64,000 bases of DNA from Solibacillus silvestris (lineage in GTDB: Bacteria; Bacillota; Bacilli; Bacillales_A; Planococcaceae), in contig CP014609.1 of the NCBI GenBank assembly GCA_001586195.1, positions 2,818,501 to 2,882,500 on the forward strand, read 5' to 3'. Below the pieces are notes generated by a model, which worked only from the letters and a program-made list of their open reading frames with translations, made no database searches and was not told where the DNA came from. This document shows, in pieces, positions 1-7,396 of the stretch; the first letter of the stretch is position 1; each line of letters opens with the position of its first letter. A program made the translations under genes and the position numbers.

Positions 1-31
1 TTCCTTCTTCCTTTGGCACCGAATTTGTCAT
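1..31 (-). CDS. Partial CDS cut by the window edge (first 10 codons)
   Basis: An ATG at 29-31 on the minus strand is preceded by a good ribosome site (AAAGGAG, complement of 41-47) and opens MTNSVPKEEG before the window ends. It lies downstream of the dhbB terminator in the same direction, so it may be a separate unit or a read-through member of the siderophore operon. Ten residues are too few to assign a family. The call rests only on the start codon and ribosome site. Confidence 0.4.
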   Translation of the reverse strand, partial: MTNSVPKEEG

Positions 32-110
32 CTACTTCATCTCCTTTTGTCTAAAAACATTGTCGGTAACCAATTCCCTGTTTATTCTTCAAAAAAACTT
101 GCTTCCATTT

Positions 111-150
111 AAACGCAAAAAACAGGCGGTGAAAATTTTCACCACCTGTT
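111..150 (-). terminator. Terminator after dhbB
   Basis: An almost perfect inverted repeat at 121-150 (AACAGGCGGTG / CACCACCTGTT arms) lies six bases past the dhbB stop codon. In the minus direction it is followed by a short T-rich run. It probably ends the dhbA-dhbC-dhbB transcript. Confidence 0.65.
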
Positions 151-155
151 CATTC

Positions 156-821
156 TTATACGAGCTCTGCTTCTGCAGATGCCTCACGCTTTAGCTGGTC
201 CATAATTTGTGCTGTAGAATAAACTGCCCCACAGCGACCTGCTACATAGTTGATCGCCATTTCATGCTCAGGTTGTGTAAAATCAGCTACTGCATCGGCA
301 ATGAAAAACGGCTTAATGTCCGACATGAAAGCTTCTCCAGCAGTCATGAGGCAACCGATATGGGCGTAAACCCCACAAATGATTAACTGATCTCGGCCTT
401 GTTCGTTCATCATTTCCAGTAAATTCGATTTCTTAAATGCACTGTAGCGCCATTTTTTCAATACGATATCGGCCTTGCCTGGCGCCAATTCATCGATTAC
501 TTTTGTAATGTTCGGATCGTCTTTTAGTCCCGTCCCCCAAAAATCAGTCAGTAATGCGCGTTCTTCTGGGTTTTGATTGCCTGATTGTGCCGTATAGACA
601 ACCGGAATGCCAAGTTCATCGCATTGTTTTCTAATTACTTTTATATTGGCGATCATTTCACGAACTAATGACGAATCCTTCTCATAATAATCGATAAAAT
701 ATTGCTGCATATCATGAATGAGTAGGACAGACTTGTTCGGATCGACTTTCCAACCTACTTTATTTTTTGGAAGATTGCTTTCTTTCGGCATTTTATATGA
801 TGAGATCGCTGGAATAGCCAT
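156..821 (-). CDS. dhbB: Isochorismatase (DhbB/EntB type) without aryl carrier domain
   Basis: This cytosolic enzyme hydrolyses isochorismate to 2,3-dihydro-2,3-dihydroxybenzoate and pyruvate, the middle step of catechol siderophore precursor synthesis. Visible motifs are the LLIHDMQ strand with the conserved Asp (about residue 37), the KKWRYSAF segment and the GVYAHIGC loop typical of isochorismatases. The protein has 221 residues and ends just after the hydrolase domain. Bacillus DhbB and EntB usually run on for 70-100 residues as an aryl carrier protein with a phosphopantetheine Ser, which is absent here. The ORF ends cleanly and a terminator follows, so this does not look like a frameshift. 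The start ATG has AAGGAG eight bases upstream. It is the last gene of dhbA-dhbC-dhbB. Confidence 0.9.
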   Translation of the reverse strand: MAIPAISSYKMPKESNLPKNKVGWKVDPNKSVLLIHDMQQYFIDYYEKDSSLVREMIANIKVIRKQCDELGIPVVYTAQSGNQNPEERALLTDFWGTGLKDDPNITKVIDELAPGKADIVLKKWRYSAFKKSNLLEMMNEQGRDQLIICGVYAHIGCLMTAGEAFMSDIKPFFIADAVADFTQPEHEMAINYVAGRCGAVYSTAQIMDQLKREASAEAELV

Positions 822-878
822 CTAAATCACTCCTTTTTCTTTGTTGGTGAACCCTGTTGTATTTCATATAAATAGTCG

Positions 879-2081
879 TTAAATATCCTTCAGCTGCTCT
901 GTATCGATGCCCATTGCGCGAAGCATTGTCTGGAATTTCGCACCCGTCTCAGCCAATTCTTCTTCAGGCTTCGATTCACTCACAACGCCTGCTCCCGCAA
1001 ATAATCGTAATGAATCGCCTTTTGCCTCTGCGCAGCGAATCGTCACAACCCATTCCCCGTCGCCTTCAGCATCACACCAACCGATTGTGCCTGTAAAGAA
1101 GCCTCGGTCAAACGGTTCAATTTCTGTGATTGCCTGTCTTGCCTTTTCCGTTGGTGCGCCACAAACAGCTGGTGTAGGCTGCAGGGCAATGGCTAAATCC
1201 AACGATGAGATATCCGCTTTCAGGAGCTCTCCTTTAATGACAGTCGAAAGATGCATCATCGTTTCCGTATACACGACTGACGGTTTTTCCGGGACTTCGA
1301 TCGTTTTTAGTAATGGACGCAATCCCTTGACGACTGCTTCCACTACGACCGCATGCTCATGTAAATCCTTTGGAGAAGAAAGCAGTTCCTCTTCACGTCT
1401 TTGGTTCTCTACCGGATCTTCACTTCTAGGTCTTGAACCTGCCAATGGATTCGCGATGGCGTACATCCCTTGTCTTGAAACAAGCAGCTCCGGACTAGCC
1501 CCGATGAGCGAAGCCTTTTGATTTCCGTATTCAATCGGTGCTGCAAACGTATATCCATGTTTGTTTTGATACGCAAGATTACGTAACAGTTGCGGGAGGT
1601 CGATCGGCTCATTGAGACTTACTTCCAGTGAACGTGACAGCACAATTTTATCGAGTTCGCCGCTTCTTATTCTTTCAATGCCTTGCATGACACCTAGCTT
1701 ATAGTGCTCTGGTGATGGATTGGATACGAGCCGATTGACAGTAACTGATGCTGAACCGGACACTGCCCTTTCCTCCTGCTGCAATGATGGTGCGATTTGG
1801 ATAGATTCCGGAACAAGTAAACATGCTTTTTTATAGTAATCAAATGGTACCGCGCCCGTTACGACTGATCGTAGATGTCCTTGTTCTTTAGCCTTCTTCA
1901 GCACGCTCGCCACCCTATCGGACAATCCTTCCATCTGGTTTTGATGTGGTTCACCCGTTGGCACATGCATGTATACACCTTTGCCTAATATCGTTCTTTT
2001 TGGTGTTTCAATGAAAAAGTCACCAACTTCATACTCATCTAAAAGTTCATGTTCGATTACTACTTTTTGTTTGCTTACCAT
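879..2081 (-). CDS. dhbC: Isochorismate synthase DhbC
   Basis: This enzyme converts chorismate to isochorismate and commits chorismate to 2,3-dihydroxybenzoate. The 400 residues match the usual length of the chorismate-binding family. Family motifs are present: GASPELLVSR, NPLAGSRPRS, the LHEHAVVVEAV helix, LQPTPAVCGAPTEKA, the EPFDRGFFTGTIGW active-site stretch and the C-terminal FAGAGVVSESKPEEELAET metal/chorismate site. Its ATG follows AAAAGGAGCG. It sits 46 bases after dhbA and 57 before dhbB. In Bacillus a DHB-AMP ligase gene (dhbE) lies between C and B; here it is missing from that position. Confidence 0.93.
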   Translation of the reverse strand: MVSKQKVVIEHELLDEYEVGDFFIETPKRTILGKGVYMHVPTGEPHQNQMEGLSDRVASVLKKAKEQGHLRSVVTGAVPFDYYKKACLLVPESIQIAPSLQQEERAVSGSASVTVNRLVSNPSPEHYKLGVMQGIERIRSGELDKIVLSRSLEVSLNEPIDLPQLLRNLAYQNKHGYTFAAPIEYGNQKASLIGASPELLVSRQGMYAIANPLAGSRPRSEDPVENQRREEELLSSPKDLHEHAVVVEAVVKGLRPLLKTIEVPEKPSVVYTETMMHLSTVIKGELLKADISSLDLAIALQPTPAVCGAPTEKARQAITEIEPFDRGFFTGTIGWCDAEGDGEWVVTIRCAEAKGDSLRLFAGAGVVSESKPEEELAETGAKFQTMLRAMGIDTEQLKDI

Positions 2082-2127
2082 ATTACCGCTCCTTTTCGTT
2101 TCACTATTCTGAATTCAAAAGACAGAC

Positions 2128-2916
2128 TTAGTTGGCTCCCAATGTCGCGCCGCCATCCACGACAAGATTGCTCATCGTAATATGACTTGACTGATTGGAC
2201 AGGAAAAACAGAATAGCGTCGACAATATTGTCCGGTTGTGCAATCTTTTTCAGCGGAATCCCTACTTTATACGTTTCAGTCATTCCTTTAATCATTACTT
2301 CAGCGCCATGATCATCGGACCACATCGAACGTTGCATGTCCGTATCCGTCGACCCTGGTGAAACGATATTGCAGCGTATATTATGCTCTGCCAGCTCTAA
2401 ACCGAGACATTTTGTAAACATGACCGTTGCCGCCTTTGATGCTGCATAGGCCGCCATAAAAATTCTTGGTACACTAGCGGCATTGGATCCTACTGTTACA
2501 ATTGAACCTGCTTTTCTTTGAACCATATAACGGCTTACCGCTCTTGAAACATAAAACACACCTGTCGTATTAATTGAAAAAATCCTTGCCCAGTCACGGT
2601 CAGTACATGATTCGACCGGTCCTGTAGCCAATGCACCTGCTACATTGACGAGCATTTCGATTGGTCCAATTTCGTTTTCCACTTTCTCTACAACTGCATC
2701 AATGGCGTTACTATCTCCGACATCTGCAGGAAAGGCGAAAACTTCGTGGTCCTGCTCTATTAAACCATTCACATGGCTTCTCAATTTTTCCTCGTTATAA
2801 TCGATTACAGCAACTTTTACTCCTAATGTAGCCAAGCTTTTGACAAGGCTTGCGCCAATTCCCTGGGCTCCACCTGTCACAAGTGCCACTTTCCCTCTTA
2901 ACTCCTGAAAGTTCAC
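2128..2916 (-). CDS. dhbA: 2,3-dihydro-2,3-dihydroxybenzoate dehydrogenase DhbA
   Basis: This NAD-dependent SDR oxidises 2,3-dihydro-DHB to 2,3-dihydroxybenzoate. It shows the TGGAQGIG nucleotide loop (residues 14-21), NVAG, a Ser in the GSNAAS strand and the YAASKAA catalytic Tyr-Lys pair. I chose the GTG at 2914-2916, which gives 262 residues (DhbA is about 261) with AAAGGAAG seven bases upstream. The longer frame reaching 2985 would run through the Fur box and adds an unlikely N-terminus. It is the first gene of the operon and lies directly behind the Fur-controlled promoter. Confidence 0.9.
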   Translation of the reverse strand: MNFQELRGKVALVTGGAQGIGASLVKSLATLGVKVAVIDYNEEKLRSHVNGLIEQDHEVFAFPADVGDSNAIDAVVEKVENEIGPIEMLVNVAGALATGPVESCTDRDWARIFSINTTGVFYVSRAVSRYMVQRKAGSIVTVGSNAASVPRIFMAAYAASKAATVMFTKCLGLELAEHNIRCNIVSPGSTDTDMQRSMWSDDHGAEVMIKGMTETYKVGIPLKKIAQPDNIVDAILFFLSNQSSHITMSNLVVDGGATLGAN

Positions 2917-2983
2917 TTCAACACTTCCTTTCTCGTTTACAGTTATGTAAAAACAGCTTGATTTCTTATTAGAATCAACAATC

Positions 2984-3002
2984 AATAATGATAATCATTA
3001 TC
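2984..3002 (-). promoter_or_regulatory. Fur box controlling dhbACB
   Basis: The 19 bases match the classical Fur consensus (GATAATGATAATCATTATC) at 18 positions; only the first base differs. The site lies between the dhbA promoter and the dhbA start. Iron-loaded Fur bound here would block the operon when iron is plentiful. The match is seen in the sequence; the regulation is inferred from known Fur systems. Confidence 0.9.
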
Positions 3003-3019
3003 AATTGATTCTATTAGCA

Positions 3020-3048
3020 ATGATAGGCCTAACATTTTACAACGTCAA
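3020..3048 (-). promoter_or_regulatory. Promoter of the dhb operon
   Basis: On the minus strand there is a -35 TTGACG (complement of 3043-3048) and a -10 TATCAT (complement of 3020-3025), separated by 17 bases. The predicted start of transcription falls just before the Fur box, as expected for an iron-repressed sigma-A promoter. Confidence 0.6.
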
Positions 3049-3424
3049 GAGACATTCAAACTTTCCCATAGAAAGACCTAAGTTTCGGTTTAGTGCTGAT
3101 TTAAAGAAGTAATATTCGGCATTTTTGAAAAATTTATAAGGAAAACTGCGGTAATAAAATCCAAATAAAGGAATAAATATGAACTTCCTCTACTGTAGTA
3201 TGTAGTCTTATCAATTCATTACTGACCAGTAGAGAAGATATCATTGTGTAAATATTTTGCCAGAAATACATTCTTGGAAAAGAGAGCGATAGGAATATTG
3301 AATTACTGTACAAAAGATTATGAAATTCGTTCGATTTTTCCTGCGAATTAAATTATTTTCTGTTAATTTGGAATACCGTTAAAAACCTGCTACTAAAACG
3401 TTCATAAGCCTTTATTTCGATAAA

Positions 3425-3650
3425 AGTTAGGCTTAACCTAACGTTCAACCCGTTAGTGTTAGGCATTAAAAACGCGGATTTCTGTGAAGACCTCGAAGCA
3501 AGATCTTCAATACCAAATACCGTTCCTTCAAAAGGAAAAACGGTCGTTGCGAAGAAAGTCCAAGAGCGTCTGCAACCAGTGCCGAATCCGTTTTCTGAAT
3601 AATTGATAGGCTGACCATTGCTGAATCTTCCGGTTATGGTCAGCTTTTTT
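3425..3650 (+). ncRNA. Candidate structured RNA ending in a terminator
   Basis: This stretch between the divergent dhb operon and the exonuclease gene has no convincing gene on the plus strand but holds several inverted repeats. They are GTTAGG/CCTAAC at 3426-3442, an ACCGTTCCTT-type hairpin at 3519-3544, and a strong terminator with GCTGACCAT/ATGGTCAGC arms at 3610-3644 followed by TTTTTT. The minus strand stays open for about 80 codons but without an obvious start. It could be a small RNA, an orphan leader, or a decayed gene. No known riboswitch motif was recognised. Confidence 0.35.
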
Positions 3651-3684
3651 ATTTATTATTTACTTCATATATGGTTCAATTATA

Positions 3685-3696
3685 GAACAAACGTTC
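3685..3696 (+). promoter_or_regulatory. LexA (SOS) box upstream of the exonuclease gene
   Basis: GAACAAACGTTC is a perfect GAAC-N4-GTTC palindrome, the core of the Bacillus LexA/DinR operator. Its centre lies about 26 bases before the ATG of the DEDDh exonuclease gene, so LexA should repress that gene and DNA damage should induce it. Confidence 0.75.
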
Positions 3697-3715
3697 CAAT
3701 TAAGAGGTGAAGTTT

Positions 3716-4471
3716 ATGAACATCGATCGGCTGCACATCCGAATCATGATTACGTGCTCGATTGTCAGCTTTGCGAAACGGGAAGCATTGGCCGCAAGCT
3801 ATCCGTTAGAGGCAATTGATGAACTGGAACAGCACGGCTATATTGCCCAGACGCGTTATGGCGACTATTACAATACGAAGCTTGCCGCGCAGTATTTGAG
3901 AAAGTTTATGACAACGTACAGTCCGCGCTTAAAGGTTGTGGAGATGGTAGAACTGCTGGATCACGCACCCGAATATGTCGTCGTCGATATTGAAACGACG
4001 GGAGGCTCTGCTGCTAGGGGCGATAAAATCGTAGAAATTGCTGCGTTAAAAATTCGCCATGGTGAAACGGTGGACCTCTTTCACCGGTTTGTGAATCCGG
4101 AAAAACCAATCAAAAATTCGCATATTCATGGGATTACTAATGAACGTGTGAAAAATGAGCAAACGATCTCCCCTGTCATTCATAAGTTTAAAGCTTTTTT
4201 AGGTGATTTGCCGATCGTCAGTCATCATATCGGGTTTGACTGGTACAGCTTTCTCGCACTGGAGTTTTTCCGAAATGGCATTCGCCCAACAAATCCGGCT
4301 GCCTGCACTGTACTGCTTGCGCGGAAATATTTGGACAGCCCGAGGAATAATTTAAATGTCATCGCCGAAACGTATAACATTCCGCTACTAAAGCATCATA
4401 CAGCCGATGCCGATGCGATTTGTGCCAATGAAATACTGCAGCTTATTATGAAAAAAGCGACTGCACAGTAG
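3716..4471 (+). CDS. DEDDh 3'-5' exonuclease (DnaQ/PolC-epsilon type)
   Basis: The protein has an N-terminal segment of about 85 residues that resembles a small winged-helix region, followed by a DnaQ-type exonuclease domain. The acidic quartet is visible: D91 and E93 in VVVDIETTG, D175 in HHIGFDWYSF, and H228 with D233 in HHTADADA, which makes it DEDDh. Such enzymes trim 3' ends in proofreading or repair. I chose ATG 3716 (251 residues), with AAGAGGTGA six bases upstream, rather than the earlier GTG. A LexA box precedes it, which suggests a role in DNA-damage repair. A terminator hairpin overlaps its last codons. Confidence 0.85.
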   Translation: MNIDRLHIRIMITCSIVSFAKREALAASYPLEAIDELEQHGYIAQTRYGDYYNTKLAAQYLRKFMTTYSPRLKVVEMVELLDHAPEYVVVDIETTGGSAARGDKIVEIAALKIRHGETVDLFHRFVNPEKPIKNSHIHGITNERVKNEQTISPVIHKFKAFLGDLPIVSHHIGFDWYSFLALEFFRNGIRPTNPAACTVLLARKYLDSPRNNLNVIAETYNIPLLKHHTADADAICANEILQLIMKKATAQ

Positions 4472-4502
4472 TAGACGGTTATATTGTGCAATCGCTTTTT
4501 TG
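4456..4502 (+). terminator. Terminator of the exonuclease gene
   Basis: Arms AGCGACTGCACA (4456-4467) and TGTGCAATCGCT (4485-4496) pair with one mismatch and are followed by six T. The left arm lies inside the last codons of the gene. Confidence 0.75.
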
Positions 4503-4513
4503 TTTTGGATTTT

Positions 4514-4700
4514 ATTAGAATAGTTGGAGGGGTTATTAGAAAATGTCAGCGGTATATTAGAACATCGGAGTGCTTTATTTGAAGATGTCAGATGGTTTTT
4601 AGAACAACTGAGTGATATATTAGAAAATCGCAATTATATTAGAACATTTTTAGGTTTATTAGACCATTGCCGGTCGTTATTAGAACTAAATACATGCCTC
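4514..4700 (+). repeat. Nine-unit ATTAGAA phased element, copy A
   Basis: Anchors of the form ATTAGAA begin at 4514, 4535, 4556, 4577 (ATTTGAA), 4598 (TTTAGAA), 4619, 4638, 4658 (ATTAGAC) and 4679. The steps are 21, 21, 21, 21, 21, 19, 20 and 21 bases, the same series as in copies B and C. About 11-14 variable, GC-richer bases separate the anchors. A further ATTTGAA lies at 4708. The element fills the gap between the exonuclease terminator and the next plus-strand gene. Read in the frame of 4524 it gives an open frame of L-L-E heptads that ends at 4766, overlapping the next ATG. Confidence 0.9.
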
Positions 4701-4762
4701 CTGTTTTATTTGAAACTATTTCCAGCCAATCGACGTAGAATAGAAGAATTGGAGGTGTACGG

Positions 4763-5563
4763 ATGAGAAACTTATCTTCATATATGATGCTTACCGGGAT
4801 ATTGATCACTGCGATATGCGGGAACTGGATCATCCTTAATTATGATGGGGTCGTGATTTATCCGAAAGCTTCTTATCTTACTTTCGGAATCGGGTTAGTA
4901 CTGGTAGGATGCACTTTTGTAATGAATCAAATCTTCAGTTACCGGGAACAGGAAAAAACACATACAAAAGATAAACGGCATGCTCTAAACGAATGGCTTA
5001 CTGCTAATCAGCCAGTTAATAAATGGTTGTTTGGACTCGTTATTCTCCCACTTGTGATCGCACCGTTTTATAGCTGGACGCTGTTTTTTACGATGCTGGA
5101 ATGGTATTTATTTTCAGGGCTTGTAATAGCCGGTATTATTTACATGCTGAAAGGTGACAGAGTAGAAGAAAATACAGGCTGGGAGTATAAAGGGAAGACA
5201 AAAAAGATGCTTGATCTGATCGATTACCGCAAACATCCGTTTAATATTTCGCTTATTATCTACATCCTGGTCATTGGAAGTTTTGTGTTAAGTAAGAGAT
5301 TGGATATTCCGCTCTATATGGAAACAGGAGGCAACTCGCGCTACGTTACTTCTTTGCCAACAATTTCATTTTTAATGTCTTCCTTAATGGTCGTGAGTAC
5401 GTTTATTTATATTATCAGTCATGGAGATTTCTTTGGTTTTCGTAAAGCCGAGTTAAGTTATGAAAGAGTCATGTTCGTCCACTTTGCAGAAATTATTGTA
5501 TGTGGTGCCACCCTGTTTATTTTAATTTTCACATTAATCAATGCGTTGTATGTGTATTTTTAG
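4763..5563 (+). CDS. Polytopic membrane protein of unknown function
   Basis: This 266-residue protein has about seven hydrophobic segments: residues 8-25, 38-56, 88-105, 108-127, 160-178, 200-217 and 240-262. A charged loop (YREQEKTHTKDKRH) lies near residues 60-75 and a second one near 130-150. No family motif was recognised. The ATG is preceded by GGAGG with good spacing. It lies alone on the plus strand downstream of repeat copy A, so its promoter must lie in or near that element or transcription must pass through it. Confidence 0.75.
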   Translation: MRNLSSYMMLTGILITAICGNWIILNYDGVVIYPKASYLTFGIGLVLVGCTFVMNQIFSYREQEKTHTKDKRHALNEWLTANQPVNKWLFGLVILPLVIAPFYSWTLFFTMLEWYLFSGLVIAGIIYMLKGDRVEENTGWEYKGKTKKMLDLIDYRKHPFNISLIIYILVIGSFVLSKRLDIPLYMETGGNSRYVTSLPTISFLMSSLMVVSTFIYIISHGDFFGFRKAELSYERVMFVHFAEIIVCGATLFILIFTLINALYVYF

Positions 5564-5642
5564 ATGGATGGCTACTATCGACAATAGGCACACACCGGTA
5601 AATTATTGCATACTGTAACTACAATAAAAAAGAGGTGAACTA

Positions 5643-6215
5643 TTGAATCCGAATCAAGATTATACATCAGTGCAACCCCAGTTTACATTCGACCTTAATA
5701 AAAACCCGTTGTTCGTAAAAGACCAGCAAAATTTTATTAATGTAATGGGCGTCAACCAGTTAAATACACTGGATAATATATCGCTGCTTGATATTTATTT
5801 GAGTGCCAATAATGTCATTGAACCGCACTACCATCAAAATGCGGCGGAGCTTGTTTATTGTATTGCGGGAAGTGCGATTGTTTCGATTTTGAATCCATTT
5901 ACGAAACAGCTGATGCATTTTCCGATTACCCCCGGCCAGGTGGCGAACGTTCCTCAAGGGTGGTGGCATTACGAAGTCGCCACGCAAAACAACACGCATC
6001 TGCTCGCCATTTTCAACGCACCGACACCTGAAGTCATTTTAGGTTCCGACCTCCTCAAGCTGACACCAGCAAATATTATGGCCCACACATATGGGATGAA
6101 CGAAAATTTATGGACGCAGGCAGTTGCACCGGTACGTCCGAATACGTTCATCGGTCCACCAAACCCATGGCAGCAAGTCCAGCCTGGCAACTATGGCGGC
6201 GGGTATGAGCAGTAG
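5643..6215 (+). CDS. Cupin-domain protein with Gly/Pro/Tyr-rich tail
   Basis: This 190-residue protein has a single cupin barrel. The first metal motif reads PHYHQNAAELVYCIAGSA (about residues 59-76) and the second PGQVANVPQGWWHYEV (about 99-114). The tail PWQQVQPGNYGGGYEQ is low-complexity and resembles spore-coat-associated cupins. The start is TTG at 5643 with AAGAGGTGAA correctly placed; no better start exists. The function may be structural or an oxalate-decarboxylase-like activity. A second cupin with a Tyr/Pro-rich head lies at 19663-20487. Confidence 0.75.
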   Translation: MNPNQDYTSVQPQFTFDLNKNPLFVKDQQNFINVMGVNQLNTLDNISLLDIYLSANNVIEPHYHQNAAELVYCIAGSAIVSILNPFTKQLMHFPITPGQVANVPQGWWHYEVATQNNTHLLAIFNAPTPEVILGSDLLKLTPANIMAHTYGMNENLWTQAVAPVRPNTFIGPPNPWQQVQPGNYGGGYEQ

Positions 6216-6339
6216 TTTTTCTCGATCAAAGGAATCATATTTCAAAAATGCATTTGCATAATGAAACGGCCGTGTTATGATAACTGTGAAATTAACCTAA
6301 TATTGGAAGCAGATAATCTGCTTATAATTGAATATGAAA

Positions 6340-6425
6340 ACTACTAGGGGCGCCTGTTTGGCTGAGAAGAACCCTTTGCACCTGATCTAGGTAATACTAG
6401 CGTAGGAAAGTAGTGTCGACCCCTG
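6340..6425 (+). ncRNA. TPP riboswitch (THI element)
   Basis: The aptamer shows the conserved THI core: GGCTGAGA, ACCCTTTGCACCTGATCTAG, and AATACTAGCGTAGGAAAG, closed by pairing of CTAGGGGCG with the CGACCCCT end. It senses thiamine pyrophosphate. A terminator follows before thiW, so high TPP should stop transcription. Confidence 0.95.
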
Positions 6426-6452
6426 TTTTTAGTATTTGTTTTAGGCTGCGAT

Positions 6453-6484
6453 ACCACTTTCTTTAGTTGAAAGTGGTTTTTTTG
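6453..6484 (+). terminator. Riboswitch-linked terminator before thiW
   Basis: ACCACTTTC (6453-6461) and GAAAGTGGT (6469-6477) form a nine-base stem followed by seven T. It lies between the TPP aptamer and the thiW start and is the likely expression platform. Confidence 0.85.
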
Positions 6485-6515
6485 TTGCAAAAATTTATTG
6501 TAAAGGATGGTAGAG

Positions 6516-7022
6516 ATGAATAAAACGAGGAAGCTTACGTATTCAGCGATTATCGCTGCACTTACAACGATACTCAGCAGTTTTGTGTACATCCCTTTAG
6601 GTTTTGCCAAAATATTTCCGATTCAGCATTTTGCCAATGTCGTATCGGCGGTGTTGCTCGGTCCTTGGTATGCGGTATTACAGGCATTCCTTACATCGAC
6701 ATTGAGAAACTTAATGGGGACAGGCAGTATATTTGCTTATCCAGGGAGTATGATTGGTGCCTTTTTGGCTGCATTTCTGTTTGCTAAAACGAAGAAGTTA
6801 GCGTTTGCGGCAGTAGGTGAAGTAATCGGGACCGGGTTGCTCGGTGCGATGGCTACTTACCCGATCGCCATTTTATTTTTAGGTCAGGAAGCGGCGCTAT
6901 TCGGTTTTGTCCCGGCATTTATGATGAGTTCTTTTGCGGGGGCGCTTTTAGGCTATGGCTTGCTGAAGATTATGGTGAGAAACCGGGCGTTTGGCGGGAT
7001 GCTTTATCAGAATGCCGGGTGA
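6516..7022 (+). CDS. thiW: ThiW, thiamine-precursor ECF S component
   Basis: ThiW is a small membrane substrate-binding (S) subunit of an energy-coupling-factor transporter, thought to import the thiazole precursor of thiamine. The 168 residues contain about five hydrophobic helices and typical features of the family, including the PLGFAKIFPIQHFANVVSAVLLGPWYA stretch and the GTGSIFAYPGSMIGAFLA segment. The ATG at 6516 is chosen because AAAGGA lies eight bases upstream; an ATG nine bases earlier overlaps the ribosome site. The TPP riboswitch upstream supports the assignment. No ECF ATPase is encoded nearby; the shared EcfAT module would be elsewhere. Confidence 0.9.
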   Translation: MNKTRKLTYSAIIAALTTILSSFVYIPLGFAKIFPIQHFANVVSAVLLGPWYAVLQAFLTSTLRNLMGTGSIFAYPGSMIGAFLAAFLFAKTKKLAFAAVGEVIGTGLLGAMATYPIAILFLGQEAALFGFVPAFMMSSFAGALLGYGLLKIMVRNRAFGGMLYQNAG

Positions 7023-7035
7023 ATGGAAGGTTTTT

Positions 7036-7120
7036 ATTAGAAGTTTTTGTGTCGTTATTAGAACTTCTTGGCGGGATATTAGAACTTTTGCGCATGATAT
7101 TAGAACAGTTTGGGATTTTG
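7036..7120 (+). repeat. ATTAGAA phased element, copy B, upstream four-unit block
   Basis: Anchors begin at 7036, 7057, 7078 and 7099, each 21 bases apart, starting 14 bases past the thiW stop. An 82-base step with no anchor then leads to the nine-unit block at 7181. Copy C has the same arrangement (four units, then an 81-base step). Confidence 0.85.
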
Positions 7121-7180
7121 GTAAAACGGGCTTATTCCTAAATAAGGTGCGCGTCCATTTTGCGTTAGCCTGCCGTTTTT

Positions 7181-7360
7181 ATTAGAAGATTTGTGATGGA
7201 TATTAGAAGATTGCAGGGGGTTATTAGAACTTCTGTGAACGATATTTGAACATATTAAAGACTTATTAGCACAATGTACAATTATATTAGAAAATCTCAC
7301 TTTTATTAGAAGATTTTAAAATATATTAGAACAACTCAGACCTTTATTAGAAAATGAAAC
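7181..7360 (+). repeat. Nine-unit ATTAGAA phased element, copy B
   Basis: Anchors begin at 7181, 7202, 7223, 7244 (ATTTGAA), 7265 (ATTAGCA), 7286, 7305, 7325 and 7346. The steps are 21, 21, 21, 21, 21, 19, 20 and 21 bases. It lies between convergent genes, in thiW orientation. The seventh unit begins ATTAGAAGATTTT and the sixth ATTAGAAAATCTCAC, closely matching the same units in copy C. Confidence 0.92.
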
Positions 7361-7396
7361 GCCGGGTATCCATTCAGACACCCGGCACATTTTATT
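7361..7396. terminator. Hairpin between thiW side and the VOC gene
   Basis: GCCGGGT (7361-7367) pairs with ACCCGGC (7380-7386), followed by a T-rich run in the plus direction. It lies between convergent genes and may serve both. Confidence 0.6.

Noticed and set aside
156-190. Frameshifted DhbB with lost carrier domain
   Set aside because: The ORF ends cleanly with a terminator six bases later and there is no ArCP-like sequence in any frame before position 31.
907-1521. Plus-strand ORFs within dhbC, catalase, cobT and other genes
   Set aside because: They are shadows of long genes on the other strand, without ribosome sites or recognisable domains.
2917-2985. Longer N-terminus of DhbA starting at 2985
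   Set aside because: It would be translated through the Fur box and leader; the GTG at 2916 has a good ribosome site and gives the family length.
4388-4633. Minus-strand frame rich in SN heptads (and a similar one at 7100-7300)
   Set aside because: It is the reverse reading of the ATTAGAA anchors (TTCTAAT gives S-N). There is no ribosome site, it overlaps a real gene end, and the repeat itself explains the pattern.
7036-7360. CRISPR array
   Set aside because: Units are 19-21 bases in total with only seven conserved bases and no constant-length unique spacers of 30 or more; no cas genes are present.
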